Origin: Pseudooceanicola sp.
Lineage (GTDB): Bacteria; Pseudomonadota; Alphaproteobacteria; Rhodobacterales; Rhodobacteraceae
Assembly (NCBI GenBank): GCA_002709085.1
Contig: PAPR01000026.1
Coordinates: forward strand, 1 to 63,978
Length of the DNA stretch: 63,978 nucleotides
Reading direction: 5' to 3'
Shown in pieces: positions 39,541 through 48,643 of the stretch (within the stretch, counting starts at the first letter, position 1; the number at the start of each line of letters is the position of its first letter). The position numbers and the translations under genes were made by a program. Below the pieces are notes generated by a model. It searched no databases and was not told the origin of the DNA. It saw only the letters and a list, made by a program, of their open reading frames with translations.

Positions 39541-40719
39541 TCAGGCGCCTTTCACAACGCGCCTGGCGGTTTTGTCGAGCCGGGTGATCGCCTCGGCGAT
39601 TTCATCCTCCGACAGGGTGAGCGCGGGCAGCAGGCGAATGACATTGTCCGCCGCCGGAACGGTGATGAGCTCTTCGGCGTAGGCCGCCGTGAGCACATCG
39701 GTGTTGCTCGCCTTGCACTTGATCCCCAGCATGAAGCCCGATCCGCGCACCGACTCATAGACCTCGGGGTTTTCGGCGACGAGGCCTTCGAGCTTTTGAC
39801 GCAGGAGGGCGGATTTGCGCTGCACCTCCGACAGGAAACCTTCGGCGGTGATCGCACCGACAACCGCCAGACCGACCGCGCAGCCCAAGGGGTTGCCGCC
39901 ATAGGTCGAGCCATGGGTGCCGGCGACCATACCGCTGGCCGCCTCTTCGGTGGCGAGCACCGCGCCGAGCGGGAAGCCGCCGCCGATCCCCTTGGCGACC
40001 AGCATCACATCGGGCGTCACGCCGCACCATTCATGCGCAAAGAGCCGCCCGGTCCGCCCCATCCCGCACTGGATTTCGTCAAGGACCAAGAGGGTGCCGG
40101 TCTCATCGCAGAGCTGGCGCAGCGCTTTCATATCCGCGTCAGGCATGACGTTGATGCCCCCCTCGCCCTGCACCGGCTCGACAAGGATCGCAGCGGTCTT
40201 GTCCGACACCGCGGCTTTGGCCGCCTCCATGTCGCCCCATGGCACCTGATGGAAACCGGGCAACAGAGGGCCAAAGCCCTTGACCATCTTTTCGCTCGGG
40301 GCGGCGGCGATGGCGGCGGAGGAGCGGCCATGGAACGCGCCGGTAAAGGTGATGATCTCGACCCGGTCGGGTTGACCCTTCTCGTACCAGTACTTGCGCA
40401 CCATCTTGACGGCGAGCTCTGTCGCCTCGGTCCCGGAGTTGGTGAAGAAGACCGTATCGGCAAAGGTGGACCCCACCAGCATATCCGCCAGCGCCTGCTG
40501 TTGCGGAATTTCGTAGAGGTTCGAGACATGCCAGAGCTTTTGCGCCTGCTCCGTCAGCGCATCCACCACCACCGGGTTGGAATGGCCGAGGGCCGCGACC
40601 GCGATCCCGGAGCCGAGGTCGAGAAAACGGCGACCGTCCTCTTCGATCAGCCAGGAGCCTTCTCCTTTGACGAAATGCAGCGGGGCACGGGAATAGGTCG
40701 GCAGAACGGACGGGATCAT
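39541..40719 (-). CDS. argD: Acetylornithine aminotransferase
   Basis: A 392-residue class-III PLP aminotransferase. Motifs include FTNSGTEATELAVKMVRKYW, LLVLDEIQCGMGRTGRLF and the PLP Lys in VMLVAKGIGGGFPLGA. It transfers the amino group to N-acetylglutamate semialdehyde in arginine synthesis. The ATG at 40719 has GAGGATGACGCG upstream. It heads the minus-strand argD-argF pair. Confidence 0.94.
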   Translation of the reverse strand: MIPSVLPTYSRAPLHFVKGEGSWLIEEDGRRFLDLGSGIAVAALGHSNPVVVDALTEQAQKLWHVSNLYEIPQQQALADMLVGSTFADTVFFTNSGTEATELAVKMVRKYWYEKGQPDRVEIITFTGAFHGRSSAAIAAAPSEKMVKGFGPLLPGFHQVPWGDMEAAKAAVSDKTAAILVEPVQGEGGINVMPDADMKALRQLCDETGTLLVLDEIQCGMGRTGRLFAHEWCGVTPDVMLVAKGIGGGFPLGAVLATEEAASGMVAGTHGSTYGGNPLGCAVGLAVVGAITAEGFLSEVQRKSALLRQKLEGLVAENPEVYESVRGSGFMLGIKCKASNTDVLTAAYAEELITVPAADNVIRLLPALTLSEDEIAEAITRLDKTARRVVKGA

Positions 40720-41041
40720 CGCGTCATCCTCTGGTTAGGAAGCCCTGAGGAAGCATAAGCCTCAAGGCAAAGTCAACAATGTCAGGAACTAAAGCGCATT
40801 TCAGCGCGGACAGGCGAACGGAGCGTCAGGCGCAAAAGCGTCGGCGTCGGGGCATTGGGATATGGGTTTGCCGTGTCATGCTTTGGTGCATAGCGCGAGG
40901 CATCGCGCTTGGGAAGATATATTTGGGCGCAGGCGGACCGGGGTGCCCGCAGCAGGCATGGCAGCAACACGACCGCTTTGGTCGTTGCGTGCGCGAGTGT
41001 TTTTGGCCCTTCAGCTGCAAGGGCGGCCTTTGCCGGCCCGG
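40720..41041. other. Gap between argD and the MORN gene
   Basis: About 320 bases with no convincing gene. Plus-strand frames lack ribosome sites. Two hairpins (ACGACC...GGTCGT near 40970-40986 and GCCCTT/AAGGGC near 41010-41028) could end transcription of the minus-strand MORN gene, but neither has a T-run. Confidence 0.4.
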
Positions 41042-42568
41042 TTACTCGGCCGGTTGCGCCGTCTCACCGGTTCCGGAGGTCTCGCCAGAGGTTGACGCTC
41101 CGCCCGTTTCGTCACCTGCCTGATCCTCCGAATCCGCGCGCGCGGCGTCATCGCCCAGCCCATCGTCACCCGTGCGCAGTGCGCCGTTCATCCAATCGCC
41201 GGTCTCTTCCTCTCCGGAGGCGTATTTCATTGTGCCCTCGCCCTGCCGCCGGCCCTGTTCAAAAAAGCCCTCGTAGACATCGCCGTTGGCATAGGTTGCG
41301 ACACCCTCACCGGTGATTTCGCCGTCTTTCCATTGGCCGGTATAGGTAAAACCGTCAGCCATGGTGATCGTGCCCGTGCCATGGCGTTCCCCGGCGACAA
41401 AGCTGCCCTCGTAGACGGTGCCGTCGGGATAGGTGGCCTGACCCTGACCCTGACGCTCACCGCCGACCCAGGTCCCCTCGTAACGATAGCCATCGGGATA
41501 GGTCATGATTCCCTGCCCCTCGTTCCGGGCGTTGACGAAATCGCCCTCGTAGGTCAGCCCGTTCGGATAAGTGGCGAGGCCGGAGCCATCGATAACGCCG
41601 TCGCGCCACTGCCCTTCGTAGGTGGCGCCGTCGGGGTAGGTGATCTTGCCCAGGCCGTTGGCGATGTCGTCGCGGAATTCGCCCTCGTAGATCGAACCGT
41701 CGGGATAGGTGACGCGGCCCGCGCCCTCGATCTTTCCGTTCACCCAATTGCCCGCGTAGACATAGCCGTCGGACCCGGTGAAGCGGCCCTGGCCATTGCG
41801 CAGATCGGCGGTGAAATCGCCCTCGTAGACGTCGCCATTGGCATAGGTGACCTTGCCGCGGCCCTCGCGCTTGCCCTCGACCAGCGCGCCTTCGTAGACG
41901 TCGCCATTCGGCTGGGTCAGGGTGCCGATGCCATCGATCTGGCCGTTTTTCCAGGTGCCCTCGTAGATTAGCCCGTCCGGCATGGTCAGGCGACCGTCAC
42001 CCTCGCGCGCGCCGCGCACGATTTGGCCGACATAGATCGCGCCATCGGGATAGGTGATGGTGCCCTGCCCCTCCTTCACGCCGTTGACCCAGTCGCCGTC
42101 GTAGATATAGCCGCCGGGTGCCGTCATCACGCCCTTGCCATGGTGCATCGCGTTCTGGAACTCACCCTCGTAAGTCGTGCCATTGGCATAAGAGGCGATG
42201 CCGCGTCCGTTGATCTTGCCCTCTTCCCAGTTGCCCTCGTAGGTGCCCCCGTCGGAAAAGGTGATCTTGCCGACGCCATGCGGCTTGCCCTTGGCAAACT
42301 CGCCCTCGTAAATCGAGCCGTTGGGAAACCGCGCGGTGCCCCGACCAAGGATTTCGCCCTCGACCCAATCGCCGGCATATTCATACCCGTTGGGCAGCGT
42401 ATAAGTGCCGGTGCCATGTTGCAGACCGTCCTTGAAGGTGCCCTCGTAGACACCGCCGTCGTCATACTGCTTGGTTTGCACCGGCCCGTCCTGCGCGCTG
42501 AGCGGCAAGGCGAGGACGGCCGCAAGCGCGGCGCTGCACATCAAGGTGGTGAGGTTTTTGCGCGTCAT
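41042..42568 (-). CDS. Secreted MORN-repeat protein (18 repeats)
   Basis: A 508-residue exported protein. Signal peptide 1-25 (MTRKNLTTLMCSAALAAVLA, cleaved near LSAQ). Residues 40-453 form eighteen tandem 23-residue MORN units (YEGxFxxGxxHGxG...YPDGx), plus a partial nineteenth and a Gly/Asp/Glu-rich tail (about 470-508). The repeats alternate Phe and Trp at position 6 in most pairs. MORN proteins make long beta-hairpin arrays that act as membrane or protein scaffolds. The start at 42568 follows GGAGAGCAGGAAGTC. Function unknown. Confidence 0.9.
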   Translation of the reverse strand: MTRKNLTTLMCSAALAAVLALPLSAQDGPVQTKQYDDGGVYEGTFKDGLQHGTGTYTLPNGYEYAGDWVEGEILGRGTARFPNGSIYEGEFAKGKPHGVGKITFSDGGTYEGNWEEGKINGRGIASYANGTTYEGEFQNAMHHGKGVMTAPGGYIYDGDWVNGVKEGQGTITYPDGAIYVGQIVRGAREGDGRLTMPDGLIYEGTWKNGQIDGIGTLTQPNGDVYEGALVEGKREGRGKVTYANGDVYEGDFTADLRNGQGRFTGSDGYVYAGNWVNGKIEGAGRVTYPDGSIYEGEFRDDIANGLGKITYPDGATYEGQWRDGVIDGSGLATYPNGLTYEGDFVNARNEGQGIMTYPDGYRYEGTWVGGERQGQGQATYPDGTVYEGSFVAGERHGTGTITMADGFTYTGQWKDGEITGEGVATYANGDVYEGFFEQGRRQGEGTMKYASGEEETGDWMNGALRTGDDGLGDDAARADSEDQAGDETGGASTSGETSGTGETAQPAE

Positions 42569-42726
42569 GACTTCCTGCTCTCCGGGACGCCGGCCGTCTG
42601 ACGGGCCGGAACGGGTCAAAACCTAGTCGCACCTCAGGATGGCCGCAATGCCTTTTGCCCAAATCGCCTTTCCCTCACGTCTCCCTGCCGGTACTCAGGC
42701 GAGACTGAGTGAGACGAGAGGCCGAG

Positions 42727-44385
42727 ATGACCGACAGGTTCCGCATATTGCTATGCCAGCTTAACCCGACCCTGGGCGACATCGCGGGCAATGCCGCCAA
42801 GGCGCGCGTGGCCTGGAACGAGGGAAAAGCGGCGGGCGTCAACCTCGTGGCGCTGCCGGAAATGTTCATCACCGGGTATCAGACGCAGGATCTGGTGCGC
42901 AAACCGGTCTTTCACCAGACGGCCATTGCGGCAATCGAAGCGCTGGCGGCAGATTGCGCGGATGGCCCGGCCCTGGCAATCGGTGGTCCGGGGCTGGAGG
43001 GCGCGGGCCTGTTCAATGCCTATTACATCCTCAAGGGCGGCAAGATCCTGTCGCGCGCCCTCAAGCACGAATTGCCGAACGAGACCGTCTTTGATGAGGT
43101 CCGACTGTTCGACAGCGGCGCGCCCGCCGGGCCGGTGGCCATCGATGGCGTGCGCATCGGCACACCGATCTGCGAGGATGCCTGGCACGAGGATGTCGCT
43201 GAGACGCTGGAGGAAACCGGGGCCGAGGTGCTGCTGGTGCCGAATGGCTCGCCCTACTACCGGGGAAAGCTGGAGACCCGTCAGAACATGATGGTGTCGC
43301 GCGTGATCGAGACCGGGCTGCCGCTGCTTTACCTCAACATGGTTGGGGGGCAGGACGATCAGGTGTTCGACGGGGCCTCCTTTGGGTTGAACGCAGGGGG
43401 CAAGCTGGCGTTTCAGATGGCGGCCTTTGACGAGGTGACGGTCGAGGTCGCGCTGAACCGGACCGCCGAGGGCTGGCAGATCGAACCGGGCGACTTTGTC
43501 CACCAGCCCGATCACTGGGAGCAGGATTATCGCGCCATGGTGAAATCCCTGCGCGATTACTGTGCCAAGACGGGATTCGGGCAGGTCCTGCTGGGGCTTT
43601 CCGGCGGAATAGACAGCGCGATTGTCGCCACCATCGCTGTCGACGCGTTAGGCGCAGATAACGTGCGCTGTGTCATGCTGCCGTCTGAATATACCTCCGA
43701 GCATTCGCTGGAGGACGCGCGCGCCGTCGCCGAAAACCTCGGGTGTCGCTACGATTACGTCCCGATCACCGAAGGGAGGCAGGCGATCACCAATACGCTC
43801 GCCCCGTTGTTCGAGGGCAGCGAGCCTGACCTCACCGAAGAGAACATCCAGTCCCGCCTGCGCGGGTTGCTGTTGATGGCACTGTCCAACAAGTTCGGTG
43901 AGATGTTGCTGACCACTGGCAACAAATCCGAAGTCGCGGTCGGCTACGCCACGATCTACGGCGACATGGCGGGGGGCTACAACCCGATCAAGGATCTCTA
44001 CAAGACGCGCGTGTTTCAGACCTGCCATTGGCGCAATGAAAATCATCGGGACTGGATGATGGGTCCCGCTGGCCTCGTCATCCCCGAGCGGGTCATCACC
44101 AAGCCGCCCTCGGCCGAGTTGCGTGATGATCAGAAGGACAGCGATTCCCTGCCCGACTATCCAGTGCTCGACGGGATCTTGGAGATGCTGGTCGATCTCG
44201 ATGCCTCTGTCACGGATTGCGTCGCGGCGGGATATGCGCGCGAGGACGTCAAGAAGATCGAGCGGTTGATCTATCTCAGTGAATACAAACGCTTCCAGTC
44301 CGCGCCGGGGACCCGTCTGACAAAACATTCCTTCTGGCTGGATCGTCGTTATCCAATCGTCAATCGGTGGCGCGATCCGGGGTGA
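42727..44385 (+). CDS. nadE: Glutamine-dependent NAD+ synthetase
   Basis: A 552-residue fused enzyme. Residues 1 to about 255 form the nitrilase-type glutaminase domain with catalytic Glu in LPEMFITGY, Lys in LKHELPN and Cys in GTPICEDAWHED; from about 270 the synthetase domain has the P-loop LGLSGGIDSAIVATI and TGNKSEVAVGYATIYGDMAGG. It amidates nicotinate adenine dinucleotide using glutamine nitrogen. Start at 42727 follows a GAGAGGCCGAG stretch. Divergent from the MORN gene. Confidence 0.95.
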   Translation: MTDRFRILLCQLNPTLGDIAGNAAKARVAWNEGKAAGVNLVALPEMFITGYQTQDLVRKPVFHQTAIAAIEALAADCADGPALAIGGPGLEGAGLFNAYYILKGGKILSRALKHELPNETVFDEVRLFDSGAPAGPVAIDGVRIGTPICEDAWHEDVAETLEETGAEVLLVPNGSPYYRGKLETRQNMMVSRVIETGLPLLYLNMVGGQDDQVFDGASFGLNAGGKLAFQMAAFDEVTVEVALNRTAEGWQIEPGDFVHQPDHWEQDYRAMVKSLRDYCAKTGFGQVLLGLSGGIDSAIVATIAVDALGADNVRCVMLPSEYTSEHSLEDARAVAENLGCRYDYVPITEGRQAITNTLAPLFEGSEPDLTEENIQSRLRGLLLMALSNKFGEMLLTTGNKSEVAVGYATIYGDMAGGYNPIKDLYKTRVFQTCHWRNENHRDWMMGPAGLVIPERVITKPPSAELRDDQKDSDSLPDYPVLDGILEMLVDLDASVTDCVAAGYAREDVKKIERLIYLSEYKRFQSAPGTRLTKHSFWLDRRYPIVNRWRDPG

Positions 44386-44450
44386 TTCAGGCTGAGCGTC
44401 GGACGGCTGGGCGCGGCCGCCTCGGGCGGCGTTGAGCCTCAGCTAAGGTG

Positions 44451-45164
44451 CTAGATTGACATGCGCGCCCCGACTCTGTCGTTGACGAGGCCGGTCAGAC
44501 GCGCCAGCCCTGCAACCGAGACGCCGCCGCTGTCACATTCCGCCTGTACGACATCCACCGCGTCCAGCAGGACATCGTCCTTGGCCGCGCGCGCCACACC
44601 GCGCAGGAACTGGGCGACGTAGCCGACGGTCTGGTCATCCGCCGCGTGACAGAGGGTTTCGGCGATGGCGGCCATGTCGTCGCGATAGGCCACGGCATCC
44701 GGAGTCACATCGGTGGAGTCCACGAGGCGCGGACCTGCGGGTCGGCGATCCGGAGCCACATGGCGCAGCACCTCCGCCTGGAAGGTGGCGATCTTGCGCA
44801 CCGGTTTCGCCAGAAAGCCATCTGCCCCGGCGCTGAGCGAGGCCTGTTCGCTCCCCTCGTCGCCGGAGGTCGCCAGCAGCACATCGACACGGGGCGTGAG
44901 GCGATTCATCTCTTCGATCAATTCCAAACCCGACCCGTCCGGCAGGCCGACATCCACGATCATGACCGTCGGGCGGTAAACCTGCAGATGTCGGCGCGCA
45001 GAGGCGAGACAATCGGCCCGCCTGATCCGCGCGCCTGATCGAACACACATCAGGCGCATGGCCTCACTGGCGTAGCGGCTGTCCTCCACCACCAGGATCG
45101 TCATGCCCAGGAGCGGGCGAGAGGGTGTCGGAACGTTGTCACGAAGGGGGGTCGGGCCTTGCAT
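44451..45164 (-). CDS. Response regulator with single receiver domain and novel C-terminal part
   Basis: A 237-residue protein. Residues about 20-135 form a CheY-like receiver: acidic pair E27/D28, phosphoacceptor D71 in MIVDVGLPDGSG, Ser/Thr switch in LLATSGDEG, and Lys120-Pro121. The C-terminal 100 residues are helical, without a DNA-binding motif I recognise (GVARAAKDDVLLDAVDVVQAEC). No histidine kinase is adjacent. Strong AAGGAG before the ATG at 45164. It may pass a signal by protein contact. Confidence 0.85.
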   Translation of the reverse strand: MQGPTPLRDNVPTPSRPLLGMTILVVEDSRYASEAMRLMCVRSGARIRRADCLASARRHLQVYRPTVMIVDVGLPDGSGLELIEEMNRLTPRVDVLLATSGDEGSEQASLSAGADGFLAKPVRKIATFQAEVLRHVAPDRRPAGPRLVDSTDVTPDAVAYRDDMAAIAETLCHAADDQTVGYVAQFLRGVARAAKDDVLLDAVDVVQAECDSGGVSVAGLARLTGLVNDRVGARMSI

Positions 45165-45419
45165 GGAAGTCTCCTTTGGGGTCGAAACTGCGGGCAGGAT
45201 TGATCGGATGAGCGGGATCGGTTCGCGAGTAAGGTTAAAAAGGCGGCGTCAGGACAGCCTAGCCTCGACAGACTACAGGCCCGAATCTGAAAAGGCGGTT
45301 AACACGGCAGAGATTACCCGCGTCGCCCTGCCGCGCTTGCCCTTGGGCCGCGTCCGCCGCATAACCGCTGCAATCAATGTGCCCCGTGCCAGGTGGCCTA
45401 GCCCGGAGAGGAGACCCCC

Positions 45420-45824
45420 ATGATCGGTCGTTTGAACCACGTTGCCATTGCCGTACCCGATTTGGAGGCCGCGGCGGATCAATACCGCACGGCCCTGGGC
45501 GCGAAGGTCGGTGCACCCCAGGACGAACCGGACCACGGGGTGACCGTTATCTTTATCGAACTGCCCAACACCAAGATCGAATTGCTTTTTCCCCTCGGCG
45601 AAGGCTCTCCGATCCAGGGATTTCTCGACAAGAACCCGGCAGGCGGCATTCACCATATCTGCTATGAGGTCGACGACATTCTCGCCGCCCGCGATCATCT
45701 GAAATCAACCGGCGCGCGTGTGCTGGGGAGCGGAGAGCCGAAAATCGGCGCGCATGGCAAACCGGTGATCTTCCTGCATCCCAAGGACTTCAACGGATGC
45801 CTCGTGGAATTGGAACAGGTCTAG
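45420..45824 (+). CDS. mce: Methylmalonyl-CoA epimerase
   Basis: A 134-residue VOC-fold metalloenzyme that racemises (S)- and (R)-methylmalonyl-CoA. It opens MIGRLNHVAIAVPDLEAAAD with the metal His8, has KNPAGGIHHICYEVDD with the second His, and ends with FLHPKDFNGCLVELEQV carrying the metal Glu. GGAG is 9 bases upstream. Together with prpE and meaB it belongs to propionate assimilation. DUF1467 follows one base after its stop. Confidence 0.94.
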   Translation: MIGRLNHVAIAVPDLEAAADQYRTALGAKVGAPQDEPDHGVTVIFIELPNTKIELLFPLGEGSPIQGFLDKNPAGGIHHICYEVDDILAARDHLKSTGARVLGSGEPKIGAHGKPVIFLHPKDFNGCLVELEQV

Positions 45825-45825
45825 G

Positions 45826-46101
45826 ATGGGCATCACTTCGGCCATTGTCCTCTTTGCAGTGATCTGGTTCATGACACTGCTCTGCGTCGTGCCGATCCGG
45901 CTGAAGACCCAGCAGGACATGGGCAAGGTCACGCCCGGCACCCAGTCCGGAGCGCCCGAGGTACATCACCTGCGCGCAAAGCTCTGGATTACCACCGGCA
46001 TCTCGGTCGTGCTCTTTGCCATCATCGCGGGCGTCATCGTGTCCGGCTGGCTGAGCGTGGCGGACATCGACCTTTACAACCGCATGGGTCCGTCGAACTG
46101 A
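45826..46101 (+). CDS. DUF1467 family membrane protein
   Basis: A 91-residue protein with two transmembrane helices (SAIVLFAVIWFMTLLCVVPI near 5-24 and ITTGISVVLFAIIAGVIVSG near 55-74) and a polar loop between. DUF1467 proteins are alphaproteobacterial and often next to mce; no function is known. It starts one base after the mce stop, so translation is coupled. Confidence 0.9.
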   Translation: MGITSAIVLFAVIWFMTLLCVVPIRLKTQQDMGKVTPGTQSGAPEVHHLRAKLWITTGISVVLFAIIAGVIVSGWLSVADIDLYNRMGPSN

Positions 46102-46147
46102 TCAGAAGCGTTTCGGGGGGCTTGCGATCAGGGAGGCGTCGGGCCCC

Positions 46148-46849
46148 TCAGCCCGCCTCCAGCCGATTGAAGATATGGGTGAAGGTCGCCGCCCCGAGAA
46201 TCGGGATGATGAGGTTCACCAAAGGCACGGACAGGGGCATCGCCATCAGGATACCGGCGGCCCAGATCGTGACGAAATGCTTACGTCGCAAGACCTTGGC
46301 CCGGTCCCTCCCGACGCGGCGCATGGCTGCAAGGGTGAAATATTCCCGCCCCAGCAAGAATCCGTTCATCCCCCAGAAGATGAACAGCGCAAAGGGCGCT
46401 AGGAACACATAGACGATCAGCGCCAGCAAATTAGCTACGATGATCACGCCGAGAAAGGCAATCGTGTCGCGCAAGCCGTCGAGGAACGAGATGCGATTGG
46501 CGGGCGGCAGATGCGGGTAGTGGCGCGCTTCGACCGCGTCGGCCACGTCCTCCAGAAACAGCGACGTGATGGCCGAGGCAACGGGCACCATGAGGAAGAC
46601 AGACAGGATCAGCATGACCCCGATGCTGGACCATGTCAGCAGATCGTTCAGCCATGTGACCTCGCCGATCAGCGGCAGGGTCGCCTCGTCCCCGACACTC
46701 CATTGCAGCAGGCCGAGGAAGGCCGCGTAGACCGCGACCAGAAGCGCCACGGTCAGCACCAGCCCCAGTATCAGAACGCGGCGGAACCGCGCGTCCCCGA
46801 TCTGGCGCACCGCCGCGGGGAAGGACGACAGGATTACGCCGATTGCCAC
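46148..46849 (-). CDS. EI24 domain membrane protein (CysZ-like)
   Basis: A 233-residue integral membrane protein with several hydrophobic helices and the EI24/CysZ layout: VASAITSLFLEDVADAVEAR after the second pair of helices, then GMNGFLLGREYFTLAAMRR and RRKHFVTIWAAGILMAMPL. E. coli CysZ moves sulfate, but alphaproteobacterial EI24 proteins lack cys gene context. Its start overlaps the nitroreductase stop by 16 bases. Confidence 0.82.
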   Translation of the reverse strand: MAIGVILSSFPAAVRQIGDARFRRVLILGLVLTVALLVAVYAAFLGLLQWSVGDEATLPLIGEVTWLNDLLTWSSIGVMLILSVFLMVPVASAITSLFLEDVADAVEARHYPHLPPANRISFLDGLRDTIAFLGVIIVANLLALIVYVFLAPFALFIFWGMNGFLLGREYFTLAAMRRVGRDRAKVLRRKHFVTIWAAGILMAMPLSVPLVNLIIPILGAATFTHIFNRLEAG

Positions 46850-47406
46850 GTCGTGATCCCTTTGACATCCGGGCGCTGGCGTTCGACGGGGGCGGAGGCG
46901 TAGCTGCCGATATGCACGATGCCGGCGACCTCTTCGTCCGCGCCCAGCCCCAGCCCCTGTTCGACGAAACCGCGATCAAAGGAAACCCAGCCAGTTACCC
47001 AGCCCGCCCCCCAGCCAGAGGCCAGCGCGGCGTTAACGAGACTGAGGCAGACCGCGCCGGCGGACAGGGTCTGCTCACGCGGCGGCACCTTTTCGGACAC
47101 GACGGGCGATTCCACCACGACCACGGCGAGGTTGCCGCGATCGAACTGCCCGCGCGCCTTGACGATGTCGTCGGCGTCCCTGCCCAATGCGCGCGCGCGT
47201 TCCTCAGCGAGATCGGCGAGCCGCGCCATCGCGGTTTTTTCGACCACGATGAAGCGCCAGGGCGCGAGCGCGCCGTGATCCGGCGAGCGGGCAGCGAGAT
47301 CGAGGAGAGATTCGAGCTGATCGCGCGTTGGCACGGGGGCGGTCAGCACCTTGGGTGAATGGGACCGACGGGTGGCGAGGAAATCGAGGACGGCTTGGTC
47401 TGTCAT
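46834..47406 (-). CDS. Nitroreductase family protein
   Basis: A 190-residue FMN-dependent oxidoreductase. Features: RRSHSPKVLTAPVP near the N-terminus (phosphate-contact Arg), ARSPDHGALAPWRF and ASGWGAGWVTGWVSFD. It resembles the YdjA/small nitroreductase type. Natural substrate unknown. The ATG at 47406 has AAGGAG upstream; I exclude an 8-residue extension. It overlaps the EI24 gene downstream. Confidence 0.88.
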   Translation of the reverse strand: MTDQAVLDFLATRRSHSPKVLTAPVPTRDQLESLLDLAARSPDHGALAPWRFIVVEKTAMARLADLAEERARALGRDADDIVKARGQFDRGNLAVVVVESPVVSEKVPPREQTLSAGAVCLSLVNAALASGWGAGWVTGWVSFDRGFVEQGLGLGADEEVAGIVHIGSYASAPVERQRPDVKGITTWQSA

Positions 47407-48060
47407 AAGCGCTCCTTTGGGTTGGCGCATATGTCGGACCTGAGGCGCACGGGGTCAAGAGAGCCTGAAGCTTGGCGGTCTCATCACGGTCTAACCGAGC
47501 GATAATCACGCGCGCGAACCGTGCCCGGAAAACGGGAACCGTCACGTCGAAAGTCCAACTGAACGCACGCGAATATGGTTCTAATTGTGGATTATCGCCA
47601 CATTTGCGCCTTATTCTTCGGTGGATTTCAATGGCACAAAACGCTTGACCCCGGTTATCCAACCGATGGGCAAACCTTGTAACCTATAGGTTATTTCCGG
47701 AATATCAGCTAAATCTCCGGTTGCTTTCCAACTGTGATTTCACGAGCGGCACACATTAGTGTTAATATATTTTATAAATTATATCAGTATATTAAACCAT
47801 AAGTTGAACTTTCTTCTCTGGTCGCACAACTCAAAATTGTCGCCCGCCACAAGACTCTCGTCACTTCGAATCATACCGACTTAATCTGCTATTCATCACT
47901 TTTGTAACGCCGCCATTACGTAAAAGTTGATCCTTTTGCCCAGATTCCGCCGCAATCTATTTGTCTGGTTGAAGACAACCTTAAGTGGTTTTTTATTTTA
48001 AGTTTTTCTCGACAAGGGTCTCAGGATCCGACGTCGACTGTTTATGTGAGGAGGACGAGT
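47407..48060. other. Long AT-rich intergenic region
   Basis: About 650 bases with no supported gene. From about 47680 to 48010 it is strongly AT-rich compared with the 60+% GC surroundings, including TTAATATA (47762-47769) and its inverted copy TATATTAA (47788-47795). At 47961-47980 two exclusive short hairpins are possible (TTGTCT/AGACAA or GGTTG/CAACC), followed by a T-rich tract (47989-47999). It may hold the promoter of the next gene, an sRNA end, or a foreign insertion. Confidence 0.5.
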
Positions 48061-48615
48061 ATGTCTGTCATGTCAAAGCGACGTGAGCGTAGCAGACGGT
48101 GTGCATTGGTCGCCGCCACGTTGATGGTCCTGGCCCTGATCGGGGCGCCCAAATATGTGCTGGCGGATCTCAGAGACACAACGGGTTGTATCGTGACTGG
48201 CACCTGCATCGGGTTTGGCAAGCGAAAAGACGTCGATCCGACAGGCGTGGTTCATGAGATATACCTCGTTGGCGACACGTTTTTCCCCGATATCGTACAT
48301 CTCGACTATGGCGATGAAATACTCTTCGTAAATATGCTGAACCGCCCAACCGTGATTATCGCCACGGATGCCTCATGGCGCAGCATTCTGCTCCACCGGA
48401 ATGCGTCATGGGGTATGGTCGTCCAACCCCGGACCCGGTTGAGCTTTCGCGAGATCAGCATCCTGGCAATCTCGCGGGGTGAGCTGCGGATCTCACCCCC
48501 CCCACCCCCCGTAGATTACGGCAAGCTGATCGACGAGGCCGGCAATGTGATCGGCAAGGACGGCTCGTTCATTCGAGCGGCCGAAGGTCCGGACGAAAGT
48601 TATACCGGTCATTGA
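48061..48615 (+). CDS. Secreted cupredoxin-like protein without clear copper ligands
   Basis: A 184-residue protein with an N-terminal signal or anchor (CALVAATLMVLALIG, ending near LA in VLADL). The body reads like a plastocyanin-type sandwich: HEIYLVGDTFFPDIVHLDYGD, ILFVNMLNRPTVIIATDASW and VVQPRTRLSFREI; but the usual His/Cys/His/Met copper set is not visible. Two Cys (TTGCIVTGTC) may pair. A Pro6 run follows. GGAGG lies 6 bases before the ATG at 48061. Lies after an AT-rich gap. Function unknown; the fold call is tentative. Confidence 0.55.
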   Translation: MSVMSKRRERSRRCALVAATLMVLALIGAPKYVLADLRDTTGCIVTGTCIGFGKRKDVDPTGVVHEIYLVGDTFFPDIVHLDYGDEILFVNMLNRPTVIIATDASWRSILLHRNASWGMVVQPRTRLSFREISILAISRGELRISPPPPPVDYGKLIDEAGNVIGKDGSFIRAAEGPDESYTGH

Positions 48616-48643
48616 CAGCCTTAGGTCAATGTCCGGGCCCACG

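Noticed and set aside
39460-40758. 432-codon plus-strand frame over argD
   Set aside because: Shadow of argD; the minus strand has the PLP Lys and aminotransferase motifs.
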